From positions 4,573 to 68,572 of the forward strand of contig JAQEDR010000011.1 in assembly GCA_027669155.1 (NCBI GenBank): 64,000 bases of DNA. The letters run 5' to 3'. Made by a program: the position numbers and the translations under genes. Positions 8,192 through 16,931 of the stretch are shown one piece after another (the first letter of the stretch is position 1; each line of letters begins with the position of its first letter). The DNA comes from Peptoniphilaceae bacterium AM52-5BH. GTDB lineage: Bacteria > Bacillota > Clostridia > Tissierellales > Peptoniphilaceae. The notes beneath the pieces are model-generated. The model was given only the letters and a program-made list of their open reading frames with translations, did not search any database and was not told the origin of the DNA.

Positions 8192-9546
8192 TATTGGTAT
8201 TTTTTCTTGATAGCTTTATCACGAATTCTTTCTAGCTTATGGATTTCTTTTATTTCATCTCTGATCAAAAATATAGAAAAAATCAAAGTTACAAGCTCTG
8301 TTATAGTCGCCACATGCCAGATTATTTCTCTTCCAAAGATTAGGGGCAAGGCGTAGACTAAAATTGCCATTAGGACGTAACCTCTTACCATAGTTATATA
8401 GAAGTCATAGCGAGGTTTTTTCACAGAAGTCATATAGCCTGCATTTATGATATTAAAGCCCATGATAAGATATGATATGGCAAATATCCTCAAGGCTCTT
8501 ACCGCAAAGGGAAGGAAAGCTTCCTCATAATCTGCTATAAATACATTTACAAAAAACTCTGGCTTAAGCTCTATAATCGTAAAGATCATAATGCTTAAAA
8601 GAGCAACTGTTCTAAGCATATACTTTCTTATCCTTAATACATCCTCATAGCTTTCTTTACCGAAGTTGAAAGAAAGAAGGGGCTGACTTGATTGGTTAAC
8701 TGCAATCATAGTATTTACAACAAATATCATAATGTAGGAGATCACAGAAAAGGCTGCAAGTCCTTCCGTTCCGTAATAGTTTGAGATTACATTATTAAAC
8801 AAAAGAATCACAAAACCAGAAGAAAGCTCGTTAAGGCTTGCTGGGAATCCATAGGATATGATTTCTTTAATTTTGTAAAACTTAAGCTTGAATCTTCTAA
8901 ACTTAAGCTTGGCCTTAGGAGATAGGAAGTAGGCCACATAGCCTATAGTCGGTAGGACTTGGGCGATTCCTGTAGCAATAGCCGCTCCCCTAACCCCCAT
9001 ATGAAAGTGAAAGATAAATACATAGTCTAAAATAATATTTGTAAGGGCTGATAATATCATCAAAATAGTAGAAATTATTGGCTTACCATCAGCCTTGACC
9101 ATGATCTCGAAGACATAGGCCATGACATAAAATGGAGTGAAAAATATTATCACAGACAAGTAATCTCTTACAATATGACTTATCTCGGGGCTTGCTCCCA
9201 AAACTTTGATCAAAGGATCCATAAAGATGTAGGTAATAACCGATATGGAAATAGCCACAAATAGGGATAGGACAAGACCAATCGAGAAGAATTCATCCGC
9301 CTTCTCCTTGTCATCCTTGCCCAATTGGTAGCTGATAAGATTTAAGCTTCCTATGGATATCAAAATCGAAAGTGAGAAGGTCAAGGTTACAAAAGGCATA
9401 GCTACGTTTACCGCAGAAATTCCTTCTGCCCCCACTCCCTGACCTACGAAGATCCCATCTATCATAGTATAGGTGGAAAATAAAATCATAGTCAATATAG
9501 TCGGTATCAAGTATTTAAAATAAGATTTTAATAAATTATTTTTCAT
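8191..9546 (-). CDS. MATE family efflux transporter
   Basis: 451 residues with about 12 hydrophobic helices in two related halves, matching Na+- or H+-coupled multidrug MATE exporters. Typical blocks are YTMIDGIFVGQGVGAEGISAVNVAMP near the N-terminus and FNNVISNYYGTEGLAAFSV at the start of the second half. ATG at 9546 is chosen because AGAAGGAGAT lies just upstream; a longer frame would begin at 9564 ahead of that site. The tail is Lys-rich. The substrate cannot be deduced. Confidence 0.9.
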   Translation of the reverse strand: MKNNLLKSYFKYLIPTILTMILFSTYTMIDGIFVGQGVGAEGISAVNVAMPFVTLTFSLSILISIGSLNLISYQLGKDDKEKADEFFSIGLVLSLFVAISISVITYIFMDPLIKVLGASPEISHIVRDYLSVIIFFTPFYVMAYVFEIMVKADGKPIISTILMILSALTNIILDYVFIFHFHMGVRGAAIATGIAQVLPTIGYVAYFLSPKAKLKFRRFKLKFYKIKEIISYGFPASLNELSSGFVILLFNNVISNYYGTEGLAAFSVISYIMIFVVNTMIAVNQSSQPLLSFNFGKESYEDVLRIRKYMLRTVALLSIMIFTIIELKPEFFVNVFIADYEEAFLPFAVRALRIFAISYLIMGFNIINAGYMTSVKKPRYDFYITMVRGYVLMAILVYALPLIFGREIIWHVATITELVTLIFSIFLIRDEIKEIHKLERIRDKAIKKKYQ

Positions 9547-9631
9547 TTTATCTCCTTCTGTCATAATAGTAGTTATATCTTAAAAATATGTACAAAGTCA
9601 AGGATATTCCTAGATTTTAGAAGAGCTTTAA

Positions 9632-10785
9632 ATGAAAGCTTTAAGAGATAATAAATTAAGAGAAGCAGCCATCCTGTCTTGATCCTAATCACTGCTGGAA
9701 ATTCTGCTATTTCCGGCATCCTTGTTTTTATGCAAAAAGAATTTGCCATAACAAGAGAGGCTTCCGAATTTGTAATCACTCTATCATCAATCGCTACGAT
9801 CATCTCCATTGCCCTAAGCGAATCTATAACTCGCCTTATTGGCATGAAAAAATGCGTCCAACTTGGTACAATCCTGGTATTTATAAGTGGTATCATACCC
9901 ATAATTCATACATCTTACCAGACCATCCTTTTATCTCGAATCATCCTAGGCTTTGGGATTGGACTTTTTAATGGGCATTCGGCAAACTATATCAGTGCCC
10001 TTTTCGAAGGAGAGAAGGCCGCCTTCCTCCATGGGATGAGAAGCTCGATGGAATATATTGGCCAGATGGCTCTCCTTTTGATCGCAGGATTTTTAATCAA
10101 AATAAAATGGCCCCTAGCCTTTCTCTGCTATACTTTCTCAATCTTCGTATTTCTTTTCTTTAGTAAATACGTCGAAGACATTAGGCCAGAGGAAAGGAAG
10201 GGGAGATTTTTCATAAATAAACAAGTAATCTTCTACATTTTCTTTGCAGGGGTTATGATTATGAATATAACTTCTCTTAGCATAAGATTTCCAACCATAG
10301 CGACCCTACAAAAGGGAATGGATGCCAATATCAACGCCTATATGATTATAATTCCCCTATCGGGCATGGCCGCAGGCTTTGCCTTTGGCTATATCAACAG
10401 GGCCCTAGGGGAAAAGACCATACTTTTTGCTCTCCTTAACTACATCCTAGCTAATATGGTCGTAGCCTTTTGGGGAAGTAATATGTATGTCTTTATGGCA
10501 GCTATGCTCATAAGTGCAGCAAGTGGGTCCATTGCTTTCCCCTATATTTTCGCAGAGGCCATGAGATTTGCCAGGGGAAGTCAGAATAGGATTATAAATA
10601 ATCTAATATTTATAGGTTGCAATATAGGAGGCTTTATAAGCCCAGCCTTCCTATTTATAGTCAACAAAATCATGGGCACTGAGTCCTTGACCCAAGCCTT
10701 TTTAGGATTTTCTCTAATTTATCTCTTCCTTTTCCTAGTGTATTTTTACGAATATATTAAGGTCAACAGAAGGGGAATAATTTAA
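9632..10785 (+). pseudogene. MFS transporter with a frameshift near the start
   Basis: From 9679 an MFS-type membrane protein of 368 codons runs open (about 11 helices; SRIILGFGIGLFNG, MRSSMEYIGQ, RPEERKGR). The only upstream start in that frame is a TTG inside the first helix. In the +1-shifted frame, ATG at 9632 gives MKALRDNKLREAAILS and then a stop. Joining the two frames near 9676-9682 (sequence CTGTCTTGATCC) restores a normal first helix, AAILS-LILITAGNSAISG. One T appears missing. This is either a real inactivating deletion or a sequencing error. The stop overlaps glsA tail to tail. Confidence 0.75.
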
Positions 10786-11711
10786 ACAAATATATTTAGG
10801 CCCAAGTCCTGGGATATGATTTTAAATAGCTCCTTGCCCCTGACGGAGTTTCCTGTCTTATCAAGTCTTGGAGAATAAACTGCAAGGCCACACACTCCTG
10901 GAACAACTCCTACTATCGCTCCACTTACACCGGATTTGGAAGGGATACCAACATTCATCAAATAGTCGCCAGAGTTTTCGTACATGCCGCAGGAGGCCAT
11001 TTGGCTAACTACGATTTGGACGATAGATTCTGGCACTAGCATGTCCCTATTTTTTACCGCATAGCCCTTGTTGGCAAGAACTGCCCCCATAGTAGCAAGA
11101 CCTTCGATGTTAGAGCTTATGGAACAAGACTTGATGTAAAGCTCTAGGACCTCATCGGGATTTGCTGTAAAAATATTTTTACTCTTAAGATAATAGGCTA
11201 TGGCCTTGTTTCTATCTGTCGTCTTCATCTCAGAATCGAAGACATCTTCCATCAATTTACTTTCTTTAAAGTCAGATATTGTTTGATAAAAATTTAGAAT
11301 TCTATCAAATCTTTCCTCATTATCCCTGCCGAATATCATAGAAGTGGTAGTAATAGCTCCCGCATTGATAAAGGGATTGGCTGCCCTATCTCCTATTGGT
11401 ACAAGAGAGTTAAATTCGTATTTGGTTGGCTCACTGCCTACCTTCTCGTAAACATCTTGGGGATTATTATCAGTTAGGGCTATGATTAAATCGATTATTT
11501 TTGATATGGATTGGATGGAAAAAACTATATTCTCATCGCCGAAGTTAAAGGCATCTCCGTTAGTCGTAACCAAGGAGAAGGCGAAGTTATCGCTATCGAC
11601 ATTCAAAAGCTCTGGTATATAGCTTGCTGGCTCTCCCATTCCTATGTAGTCTTTACTTTTTTCGATTGCATTTTTTAATTTCTCACAAATTAATTCTCTA
11701 TTATATAACAT
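10782..11711 (-). CDS. glsA: Glutaminase
   Basis: 309 residues, standard length for bacterial glutaminase A of the serine beta-lactamase-like fold, which converts glutamine to glutamate and ammonia. The catalytic motif FSIQSISKI (Ser-x-x-Lys) is at about residues 64-72, followed by VGSEPTKYEFNS, NPFINAGAI and the C-terminal GIPSKSGVSGAIVGVVPG. AGAGGTGACTT precedes ATG. The gene stands alone. In an anaerobe with arcA it may help supply ammonia and glutamate or resist acid. Confidence 0.95.
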   Translation of the reverse strand: MLYNRELICEKLKNAIEKSKDYIGMGEPASYIPELLNVDSDNFAFSLVTTNGDAFNFGDENIVFSIQSISKIIDLIIALTDNNPQDVYEKVGSEPTKYEFNSLVPIGDRAANPFINAGAITTTSMIFGRDNEERFDRILNFYQTISDFKESKLMEDVFDSEMKTTDRNKAIAYYLKSKNIFTANPDEVLELYIKSCSISSNIEGLATMGAVLANKGYAVKNRDMLVPESIVQIVVSQMASCGMYENSGDYLMNVGIPSKSGVSGAIVGVVPGVCGLAVYSPRLDKTGNSVRGKELFKIISQDLGLNIFV

Positions 11712-11782
11712 AAGTCACCTCTAATACATGATACCCTTTATCAAGATGAATTTATGTTGTACAATGTAATAAAGGAGTTATT

Positions 11783-12373
11783 ATGAGAGTTATAGATATT
11801 TTAAATAATGATGAATGGATAAGAAAATACGATTTTTATGAAGGCTTTATGACATCAACTTATTATGGAAAGTTAGTAGAAGCCTATGAGAAACTAAATT
11901 ACGATATACTTTTTGTATCAGATATTCACGGGAGAAATCACATAGAAAGGGTAGTCTTTTACTCAGTTCTCTTAGCCTATGCCTACAAGCTAGATGATGA
12001 CGATACCTATGTATTGATCAATGCAGCAAGCCTACACGATACCCAAAGACAAAACGATGGCTGGGATACAGAGCATGGTCAAAGGGCTGCCGAATTGTCT
12101 ACCCCTTATGCTCACGACCTTAAGGAAAGTGACCAAGATATCTTAAAGGCAGTAATAGCTGCCCACTCCAGAGAAGATGAGATAATGGATGAGACCCTAA
12201 GAGAATATGTAAAAGAAAGCGACTTCGATAGAGCAAAAGTCCTTGCCAAATACTTCAAGGACGCCGACGGTCTTGACAGAGTTAGGATCAATCACCTTGA
12301 CCCAGCCTATCTAAGAAATGAATTTTCCAAAGGCCTAGTCGACTTTGCCTATGAGTTTTATGAGAACTTCTAA
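11783..12373 (+). CDS. HD-domain phosphohydrolase
   Basis: 196 residues. The metal-binding pattern is visible: DIHGRNHIERVV (first His), AASLHDTQRQND (the HD pair) and a later AHSRED and KDADGLDR. This is the layout of small HD hydrolases acting on nucleotides or phosphoesters; the substrate is unknown. AAAGGAGTTATT precedes ATG. A TACAAT near 11757 could be its -10 element. It is transcribed divergently from glsA. Confidence 0.8.
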   Translation: MRVIDILNNDEWIRKYDFYEGFMTSTYYGKLVEAYEKLNYDILFVSDIHGRNHIERVVFYSVLLAYAYKLDDDDTYVLINAASLHDTQRQNDGWDTEHGQRAAELSTPYAHDLKESDQDILKAVIAAHSREDEIMDETLREYVKESDFDRAKVLAKYFKDADGLDRVRINHLDPAYLRNEFSKGLVDFAYEFYENF

Positions 12374-12400
12374 ATTTCTCCTTAATTAATTAGCAATCTA

Positions 12401-12409
12401 TGCTATAAT
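12401..12409 (+). promoter_or_regulatory. Extended -10 promoter of the NlpC/P60 gene
   Basis: TGC TATAAT, 32 bases before the GTG start of the cell-wall hydrolase. No convincing -35 is seen, as is usual for extended -10 promoters. Confidence 0.55.
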
Positions 12410-12440
12410 AGATATAGAGATTATTTCAAGGAGAATATTC

Positions 12441-13517
12441 GTGAATTTTAAGAAGAAATTATTAACAAAAAGCCTTATCCTTGCTGGCCTTATCTTGAGC
12501 TTTCCAAAAACAGCTTTGGCAGATAGCATAATGCTCGATAGGGAAAAGACCGAAGGAGTAAATGTAAGAAGTGAGAAGTCAAACTATGCTGAAATCTTAG
12601 GAGGTATAGAAGACTTCAAGAGATATGAAATAAAGGCAGAAGATAAGTTTTGGTATACCATAGAATTTGAAGGAGAAAAGTCCTACGTTGGAAAGGATTG
12701 GTTCTATAGATTAAAGGATGTCAAAGTCATAAAGACCTGTGATCTAAAAACTGCTCCAGATAAAAATGCCGAAAACAAGAATACCTACAGCTTATTTAGC
12801 CCAACTAAGCTTACTATCCTAGACTTCGTGGAGGGAGGCGACTATGTAAAAGTAGCCTACAATCCATCAGAAGCTAAGAATAAAAAGATAAATATAGATG
12901 AAAATGACAAGCTAAAAGATAAAGACGTAGATATGGACGAGCAGATAGGTTTCGTTAAGCTTTCAAATCTCGACTTATCGAAAAGAGATAAGAAATATAT
13001 AGAAAAACTTAAGGAAAACTATAAAAAGCTCAACGAAACTAAGGAAAAATACAAAAAGCTCGAAGAAGAAGAAAGTCAGGAAGATGAAGTAGTCTATGAA
13101 GTTATCTATGTGACCTACTTTACTGACGATGATGGCGAAGTCATAAAAAGTGATGATTCACAAATCGGTAAGAGCATCTACAACTACGCCCTAGACTACG
13201 TAGGAAGCCCATATGTATTTGGAGGAGTATCCAAGGAAAACGGAATCGACTGCTCTGGTCTAGTCCTTAGAGCCTACGAGAACTTCGGCCTCGCCCTCCC
13301 TCACCTTGCCAAAAGCCAGGCAGAATACGGGGAGACTGTTAAATTTGGAGAAGAGAAGGCAGGAGACTTGGTATTTTTCGGATCAAGCTATGACAATATC
13401 TACCATGTAGGAATAGCAGACGGTATGGGCAATATGGTCCATGCAGCAAGCCCAGGCCAGGGAGTTATAGTAAGCCCAATCAACAATCCATTTGTAATAA
13501 AGAGAATTTTTGAATAA
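12441..13517 (+). CDS. Secreted SH3 and NlpC/P60 cell-wall hydrolase
   Basis: 358 residues from GTG at 12441, with AAGGAGAATATTC before it. The order is: signal peptide (residues 1-27, ending ALA), a bacterial SH3-like domain (about 30-90), a second SH3-like part (to about 175), a Lys/Glu-rich coiled coil (about 180-215) and an NlpC/P60 domain (about 235-358). The catalytic Cys is in GIDCSGLVLRAYENFG, and the His residues are in YHVGIADG and MVHAASPGQG. It probably cleaves stem peptides in peptidoglycan outside the cell. A terminator follows. Confidence 0.9.
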   Translation: MNFKKKLLTKSLILAGLILSFPKTALADSIMLDREKTEGVNVRSEKSNYAEILGGIEDFKRYEIKAEDKFWYTIEFEGEKSYVGKDWFYRLKDVKVIKTCDLKTAPDKNAENKNTYSLFSPTKLTILDFVEGGDYVKVAYNPSEAKNKKINIDENDKLKDKDVDMDEQIGFVKLSNLDLSKRDKKYIEKLKENYKKLNETKEKYKKLEEEESQEDEVVYEVIYVTYFTDDDGEVIKSDDSQIGKSIYNYALDYVGSPYVFGGVSKENGIDCSGLVLRAYENFGLALPHLAKSQAEYGETVKFGEEKAGDLVFFGSSYDNIYHVGIADGMGNMVHAASPGQGVIVSPINNPFVIKRIFE

Positions 13518-13558
13518 TTAAAGTATAATAAAAGTGTGTGATAAATATTTTTATCCAG

Positions 13559-13581
13559 AGCCCTCCTAGAAGAGGGCTTTT
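13559..13581 (+). terminator. Terminator of the NlpC/P60 gene
   Basis: AGCCCTC / GAGGGCT stem with a 6-nt loop followed by TTTTGATTT. Confidence 0.75.
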
Positions 13582-13601
13582 GATTTCTTAATTTTGCTAA
13601 T

Positions 13602-13662
13602 AAAAAAAGCAAATCCTAAAATCGGCTTATAATTTTGCCTAAAGGATTTGCTTTTTTTTTTT
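13602..13662. terminator. Bidirectional terminator
   Basis: AGCAAATCCT pairs with AGGATTTGCT across a 26-nt loop. An A-run precedes it and a T-run follows, so it can stop transcripts from both sides, mainly the minus-strand acyltransferase operon. Confidence 0.65.
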
Positions 13663-13699
13663 AAATTTATTGTTTTTTATTAATATATTCTAAGGAAAT

Positions 13700-15478
13700 C
13701 TACTTTCCTTCCTTTTTGCTTGCTTCAAGTATTGCCTTTTGGAGTAATTTATTATAAGCATCGTAGGCATCAATTATTCCGTAGAAGTGGACTCCGTCTG
13801 TTCCCTCATAGTATTCAGGATGCTTCATGGCTTCTTCTTCCCAAGGCATGTAGGTTACGAATTTATACTTATCAGCGATTTTTTTCATAGCTTTGCTTAC
13901 CCTGTGGGGTTGTTCGTATCTGCTATCGTAACAAGAGACAAGGATTAGCTTAGTCTTTCCTGGAAGGGCCTTGATTACTCTTTCGAGAGATGCTTCTGGG
14001 TCTTCTACGGCATTGGTCCCAAGAGATAAGACCACAATTTCTCCAAGTCTTTCTTCTTTCTTGTATTCTTCGATGATATCAGGAGCCGACTCTAGGAGCC
14101 TATATCCTTCAGCATCTACAGAAGTCCCCGGTATTTTCTCTTCAATGTACTCTCTATTTCCCAAAAGCACAGAATCTCCAAGAATTGTCGTAGTTACTTC
14201 TTCGTCTTTTATGATTTCGTCAGGGTTTTCTTCCTCGTAGATTTGTCTGTCGACTTCTTTCTTGTCCTTATCTATTTGACCCAAGTCTTGTTTAAGTGAT
14301 GAAATCCAAATTTGTTTTTCAAGACTTACCATATCATCTGAAGCGTAGGATAAGCCTATGGCACTTACAAAAGAAATTACCATCACACTTACGAGACTTA
14401 TTATCCTTGCCCTTGTGCTTGGATTTATCTTTAATACCCTAAAATCAAGTGCCTCTCCCTTGAAGATTGGCTCGAAGATATGATAGTTTATCATAACGAG
14501 AATTCCAGTTACTATTATGGTCATAAGAAGGGCTGTTGGCTTGTCAAAGGCACTTTCCATTATGACAAAGACTGGCCAGTGAAGGAGGTAGATCGAATAG
14601 GTGTATGGAGCGATTTTCTTAACTGGTCTTACTTCTTCTATATCTTCATTAGATACAGCGGCAAGGATTGCAATAATTGTAAGAAGGTCCGTTAGGAAAA
14701 ATCCTAATATATAGGTAATCTTCATATCGTAAGATAGGGCAAAGGACATGATTAGAATAATTAACCCTGCCCCTATACTCGCTTCCTTGTAAGGGATCTT
14801 CCTGTAGCCAAATCTTTTGACAAAGCAAGCCACAAAGGCTCCCATAAAGAAGGATGATAACCTTGTAAAGTCAGAAAAGTAAACAAAAGATCTGTTTTTA
14901 TCAAGAGCAGTCATCCCTATGGTAAGCCCTAGGCTTAGGATGTAGAGGATTAGGCTTGTTAGGAAAAACCTATTGGAGAAGGTCTTCTTTACGTTTTTAC
15001 TCCCCTTGCTCATCTTATATATGAAGTTGGTAAGTATGGGCCAAAGTAGGTAAAAGTGGACTTCTATAGCCAAAAACCAAGTGTGGAGGAAGAGGTGCTT
15101 GACAAATTGGGACTCGTAGCTTCCTCCAGAAAGTATCTCATAATAATTGCTAGTAAAGGACATTGTTGCTATAAATTGGTCGAAGTAAGAAACTGTGAAG
15201 TCCTTATTTATAGCAAAGGCCATAAGGTTTACTACAAAGATCATAAAAAGAACTCCAGGGAAAATCCTTATAAATCTCTTCTTGTAATAGGCTACAAGAT
15301 CAATTTTTTCATCCCTATAGACTTCATCCAAAAGATGGAAGCTTACCAGAAAGCCCGAGAGGACAAACATTATATTTACTCCAAAAAATCCTGCTGGAAG
15401 GATTTCCTTAAAGATATGGTAGATTAAAATTATAGATATTCCGTAGACACGGAGATAATCTAAGCCCTTAATTCTCAT
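13700..15478 (-). CDS. Membrane acyltransferase with SGNH domain (OafA/YrhL type)
   Basis: 592 residues. Residues 1-355 form an acyltransferase-3 membrane domain of about ten helices, starting RIKGLDYLRVYGISIILIYHIF with the catalytic His and the usual FFGVNIMFVLSGFL. After one more helix a linker leads to an extracellular SGNH hydrolase-like domain (about 430-592), with the TTILGDSVLLG block (GDS) and a C-terminal DGVHF motif (Asp-x-x-His). Such proteins O-acetylate peptidoglycan or other wall polymers. The start overlaps the MORN-like gene by 11 bp. Confidence 0.9.
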   Translation of the reverse strand: MRIKGLDYLRVYGISIILIYHIFKEILPAGFFGVNIMFVLSGFLVSFHLLDEVYRDEKIDLVAYYKKRFIRIFPGVLFMIFVVNLMAFAINKDFTVSYFDQFIATMSFTSNYYEILSGGSYESQFVKHLFLHTWFLAIEVHFYLLWPILTNFIYKMSKGSKNVKKTFSNRFFLTSLILYILSLGLTIGMTALDKNRSFVYFSDFTRLSSFFMGAFVACFVKRFGYRKIPYKEASIGAGLIILIMSFALSYDMKITYILGFFLTDLLTIIAILAAVSNEDIEEVRPVKKIAPYTYSIYLLHWPVFVIMESAFDKPTALLMTIIVTGILVMINYHIFEPIFKGEALDFRVLKINPSTRARIISLVSVMVISFVSAIGLSYASDDMVSLEKQIWISSLKQDLGQIDKDKKEVDRQIYEEENPDEIIKDEEVTTTILGDSVLLGNREYIEEKIPGTSVDAEGYRLLESAPDIIEEYKKEERLGEIVVLSLGTNAVEDPEASLERVIKALPGKTKLILVSCYDSRYEQPHRVSKAMKKIADKYKFVTYMPWEEEAMKHPEYYEGTDGVHFYGIIDAYDAYNKLLQKAILEASKKEGK

Positions 15479-15830
15479 CTTCTACTTCCTCCCATTTTCC
15501 GTCTTTCTTCTTATAAATTCTTCCATCATTAAACTTAATTTTTACCTGACCATTTTCTTTTATATAATAAAAGTTATCGCCAATATAGACTCCATTTTTT
15601 CCGATTCTTCCCTTATCAAAGTCTCCCTTATAGATTCCTTCCTTAGCCGCAAGTACCCCTTTTCCTTGAAACTTCCCTTGGTAGAGATCGCCGGTATAGG
15701 AAATATCTTCAGTCAGCTTATAATCTGTGACAGATTGTCTCTTTGGCCTTCCTATGGTATAGATTCCTCCGAGGATAAAGACTCCTAGAGAGAATTTGGC
15801 AAAATATTCTAAAAACTTCTTATATTCCAT
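15468..15830 (-). CDS. MORN-repeat-like membrane-anchored protein
   Basis: 120 residues from ATG at 15830, two bases after the threonine aldolase stop; GGAAGAG precedes it, so I reject the longer frame to 15869. One N-terminal hydrophobic segment (about residues 8-25) is followed by short beta repeats of the MORN type: YTGDLYQGKFQGKGVLA, YKGDFDKGRIGKNGVYIGD. MORN-like proteins often contact membranes or wall. Its place between threonine aldolase and a wall acyltransferase suggests, but does not prove, an envelope role. Confidence 0.65.
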   Translation of the reverse strand: MEYKKFLEYFAKFSLGVFILGGIYTIGRPKRQSVTDYKLTEDISYTGDLYQGKFQGKGVLAAKEGIYKGDFDKGRIGKNGVYIGDNFYYIKENGQVKIKFNDGRIYKKKDGKWEEVEDEN

Positions 15831-15831
15831 A

Positions 15832-16845
15832 TCAAATCTCTTCCAAAAATCCTCTAACATCATTCTCACTTGTTCTAAAGGTCGTCACAAGCCTTACGAT
15901 ATTTGTATCTTTTACCTTCTCCATCACTTCGAATTGGGCAAGCTTTTGCCATTTTTCTAGGTCCTCATCAGATAAGTTCACAAATATCTGATTTGACTCG
16001 AATGGATAAGTAAGCTTATAATCCTTTGCTTCAATCCCCTTGGCAAGATCTTTCGCCATGGCGTAGGCCTTCCTGCTTCCTCTTAGGTAGAAGTCATCTT
16101 CACAGAAGATCCTCTCCCACATAATTCCAGAAATAAAGCCCTTGGCAAGCATGGATCCCTTTTGCTTGATTAGCTTTAGGGCATCTTTTTTGAGCTTATC
16201 ATTTACTATAACTAAGGCCTCGCCAAAAGGAAATCCTGCCTTGGTTCCTCCAAGATAGAAGATATCACACATAGAGGTCAAATCTTTCATACTATAGTCG
16301 CACTTTTCACTAGCAAGGGCAGCTGCAATCCTTGCTCCATCTATGAAAAGATACATGTCGTTAGCCTTGCAGAAATCATATATGTCCATAATTTCGGCCT
16401 TGGTGTAGACTTCTCCAAGCTCAGTGGTATTTGATATGTAGACCTTTTTAGGTCTTGTGCTAAATTCAGTGTCAAACTTTCCTAGCTCTTTTTCTAGGAT
16501 ATGGCTACTGATTTTTCCTGAATCAGAATAACAAAGCTCGACCTTAAGGCCTGTCGCCTCGATTGATCCTGCCTCATGGCCCTTGATATGGCCGGTTTCT
16601 AGGGCAAAGATTGAGTCTTGCTGGCGCATATCAAGGCTTAAGCCTACGATATTTGAAGAAGTGCCCCCTGGGAGAAAGTGAATATCTACACTAGAGTCAT
16701 CCAAGGCTTTTCTAATAAGATCTCTGGCCTTTTCACAGTGATTGTCGAAGCCATAACCAATATTAGCTTCGTCTATTTTTTCTTTTAAAGCATCCAGGAT
16801 TTCTGGATAGCAAATCGAATTATAATCATTAACAAAAAAATACAT
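15832..16845 (-). CDS. ltaE: Low-specificity threonine aldolase / beta-eliminating lyase
   Basis: 337 residues, fold type I PLP enzyme. The PLP lysine is in FYLGGTKAGFPFGEA (about residue 203), LFIDGARIAAAL carries the Asp that contacts the pyridine ring, and FLPGGTSSNIVGLS is near the N-terminus. The family cleaves threonine and allo-threonine to glycine and acetaldehyde. It is first of three coupled genes ending with the acyltransferase; the enzyme's link to those is not obvious. A relaxed specificity or a different beta-eliminating reaction is possible. Confidence 0.85.
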   Translation of the reverse strand: MYFFVNDYNSICYPEILDALKEKIDEANIGYGFDNHCEKARDLIRKALDDSSVDIHFLPGGTSSNIVGLSLDMRQQDSIFALETGHIKGHEAGSIEATGLKVELCYSDSGKISSHILEKELGKFDTEFSTRPKKVYISNTTELGEVYTKAEIMDIYDFCKANDMYLFIDGARIAAALASEKCDYSMKDLTSMCDIFYLGGTKAGFPFGEALVIVNDKLKKDALKLIKQKGSMLAKGFISGIMWERIFCEDDFYLRGSRKAYAMAKDLAKGIEAKDYKLTYPFESNQIFVNLSDEDLEKWQKLAQFEVMEKVKDTNIVRLVTTFRTSENDVRGFLEEI

Positions 16846-16903
16846 AAAAACTCCTTTCCTATATTATAACAAAGTAAGAAAGATTTTGGGAAATTTTTAT
16901 AAA

Positions 16904-16930
16904 TAAAAACAGACTCTAATTGAGCCTGTT
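16904..16930 (-). terminator. Terminator of the zinc-ribbon gene
   Basis: AACAGaCTC / GAGcCTGTT stem with a 5-nt loop; a T-run follows on the minus strand, just past the stop. Confidence 0.65.
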
Positions 16931-16931
16931 C

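Noticed and set aside
9573..9902. Minus-strand 109-codon frame over the MFS start
   Set aside because: No ribosome site or family pattern; overlaps a clear transporter frame.
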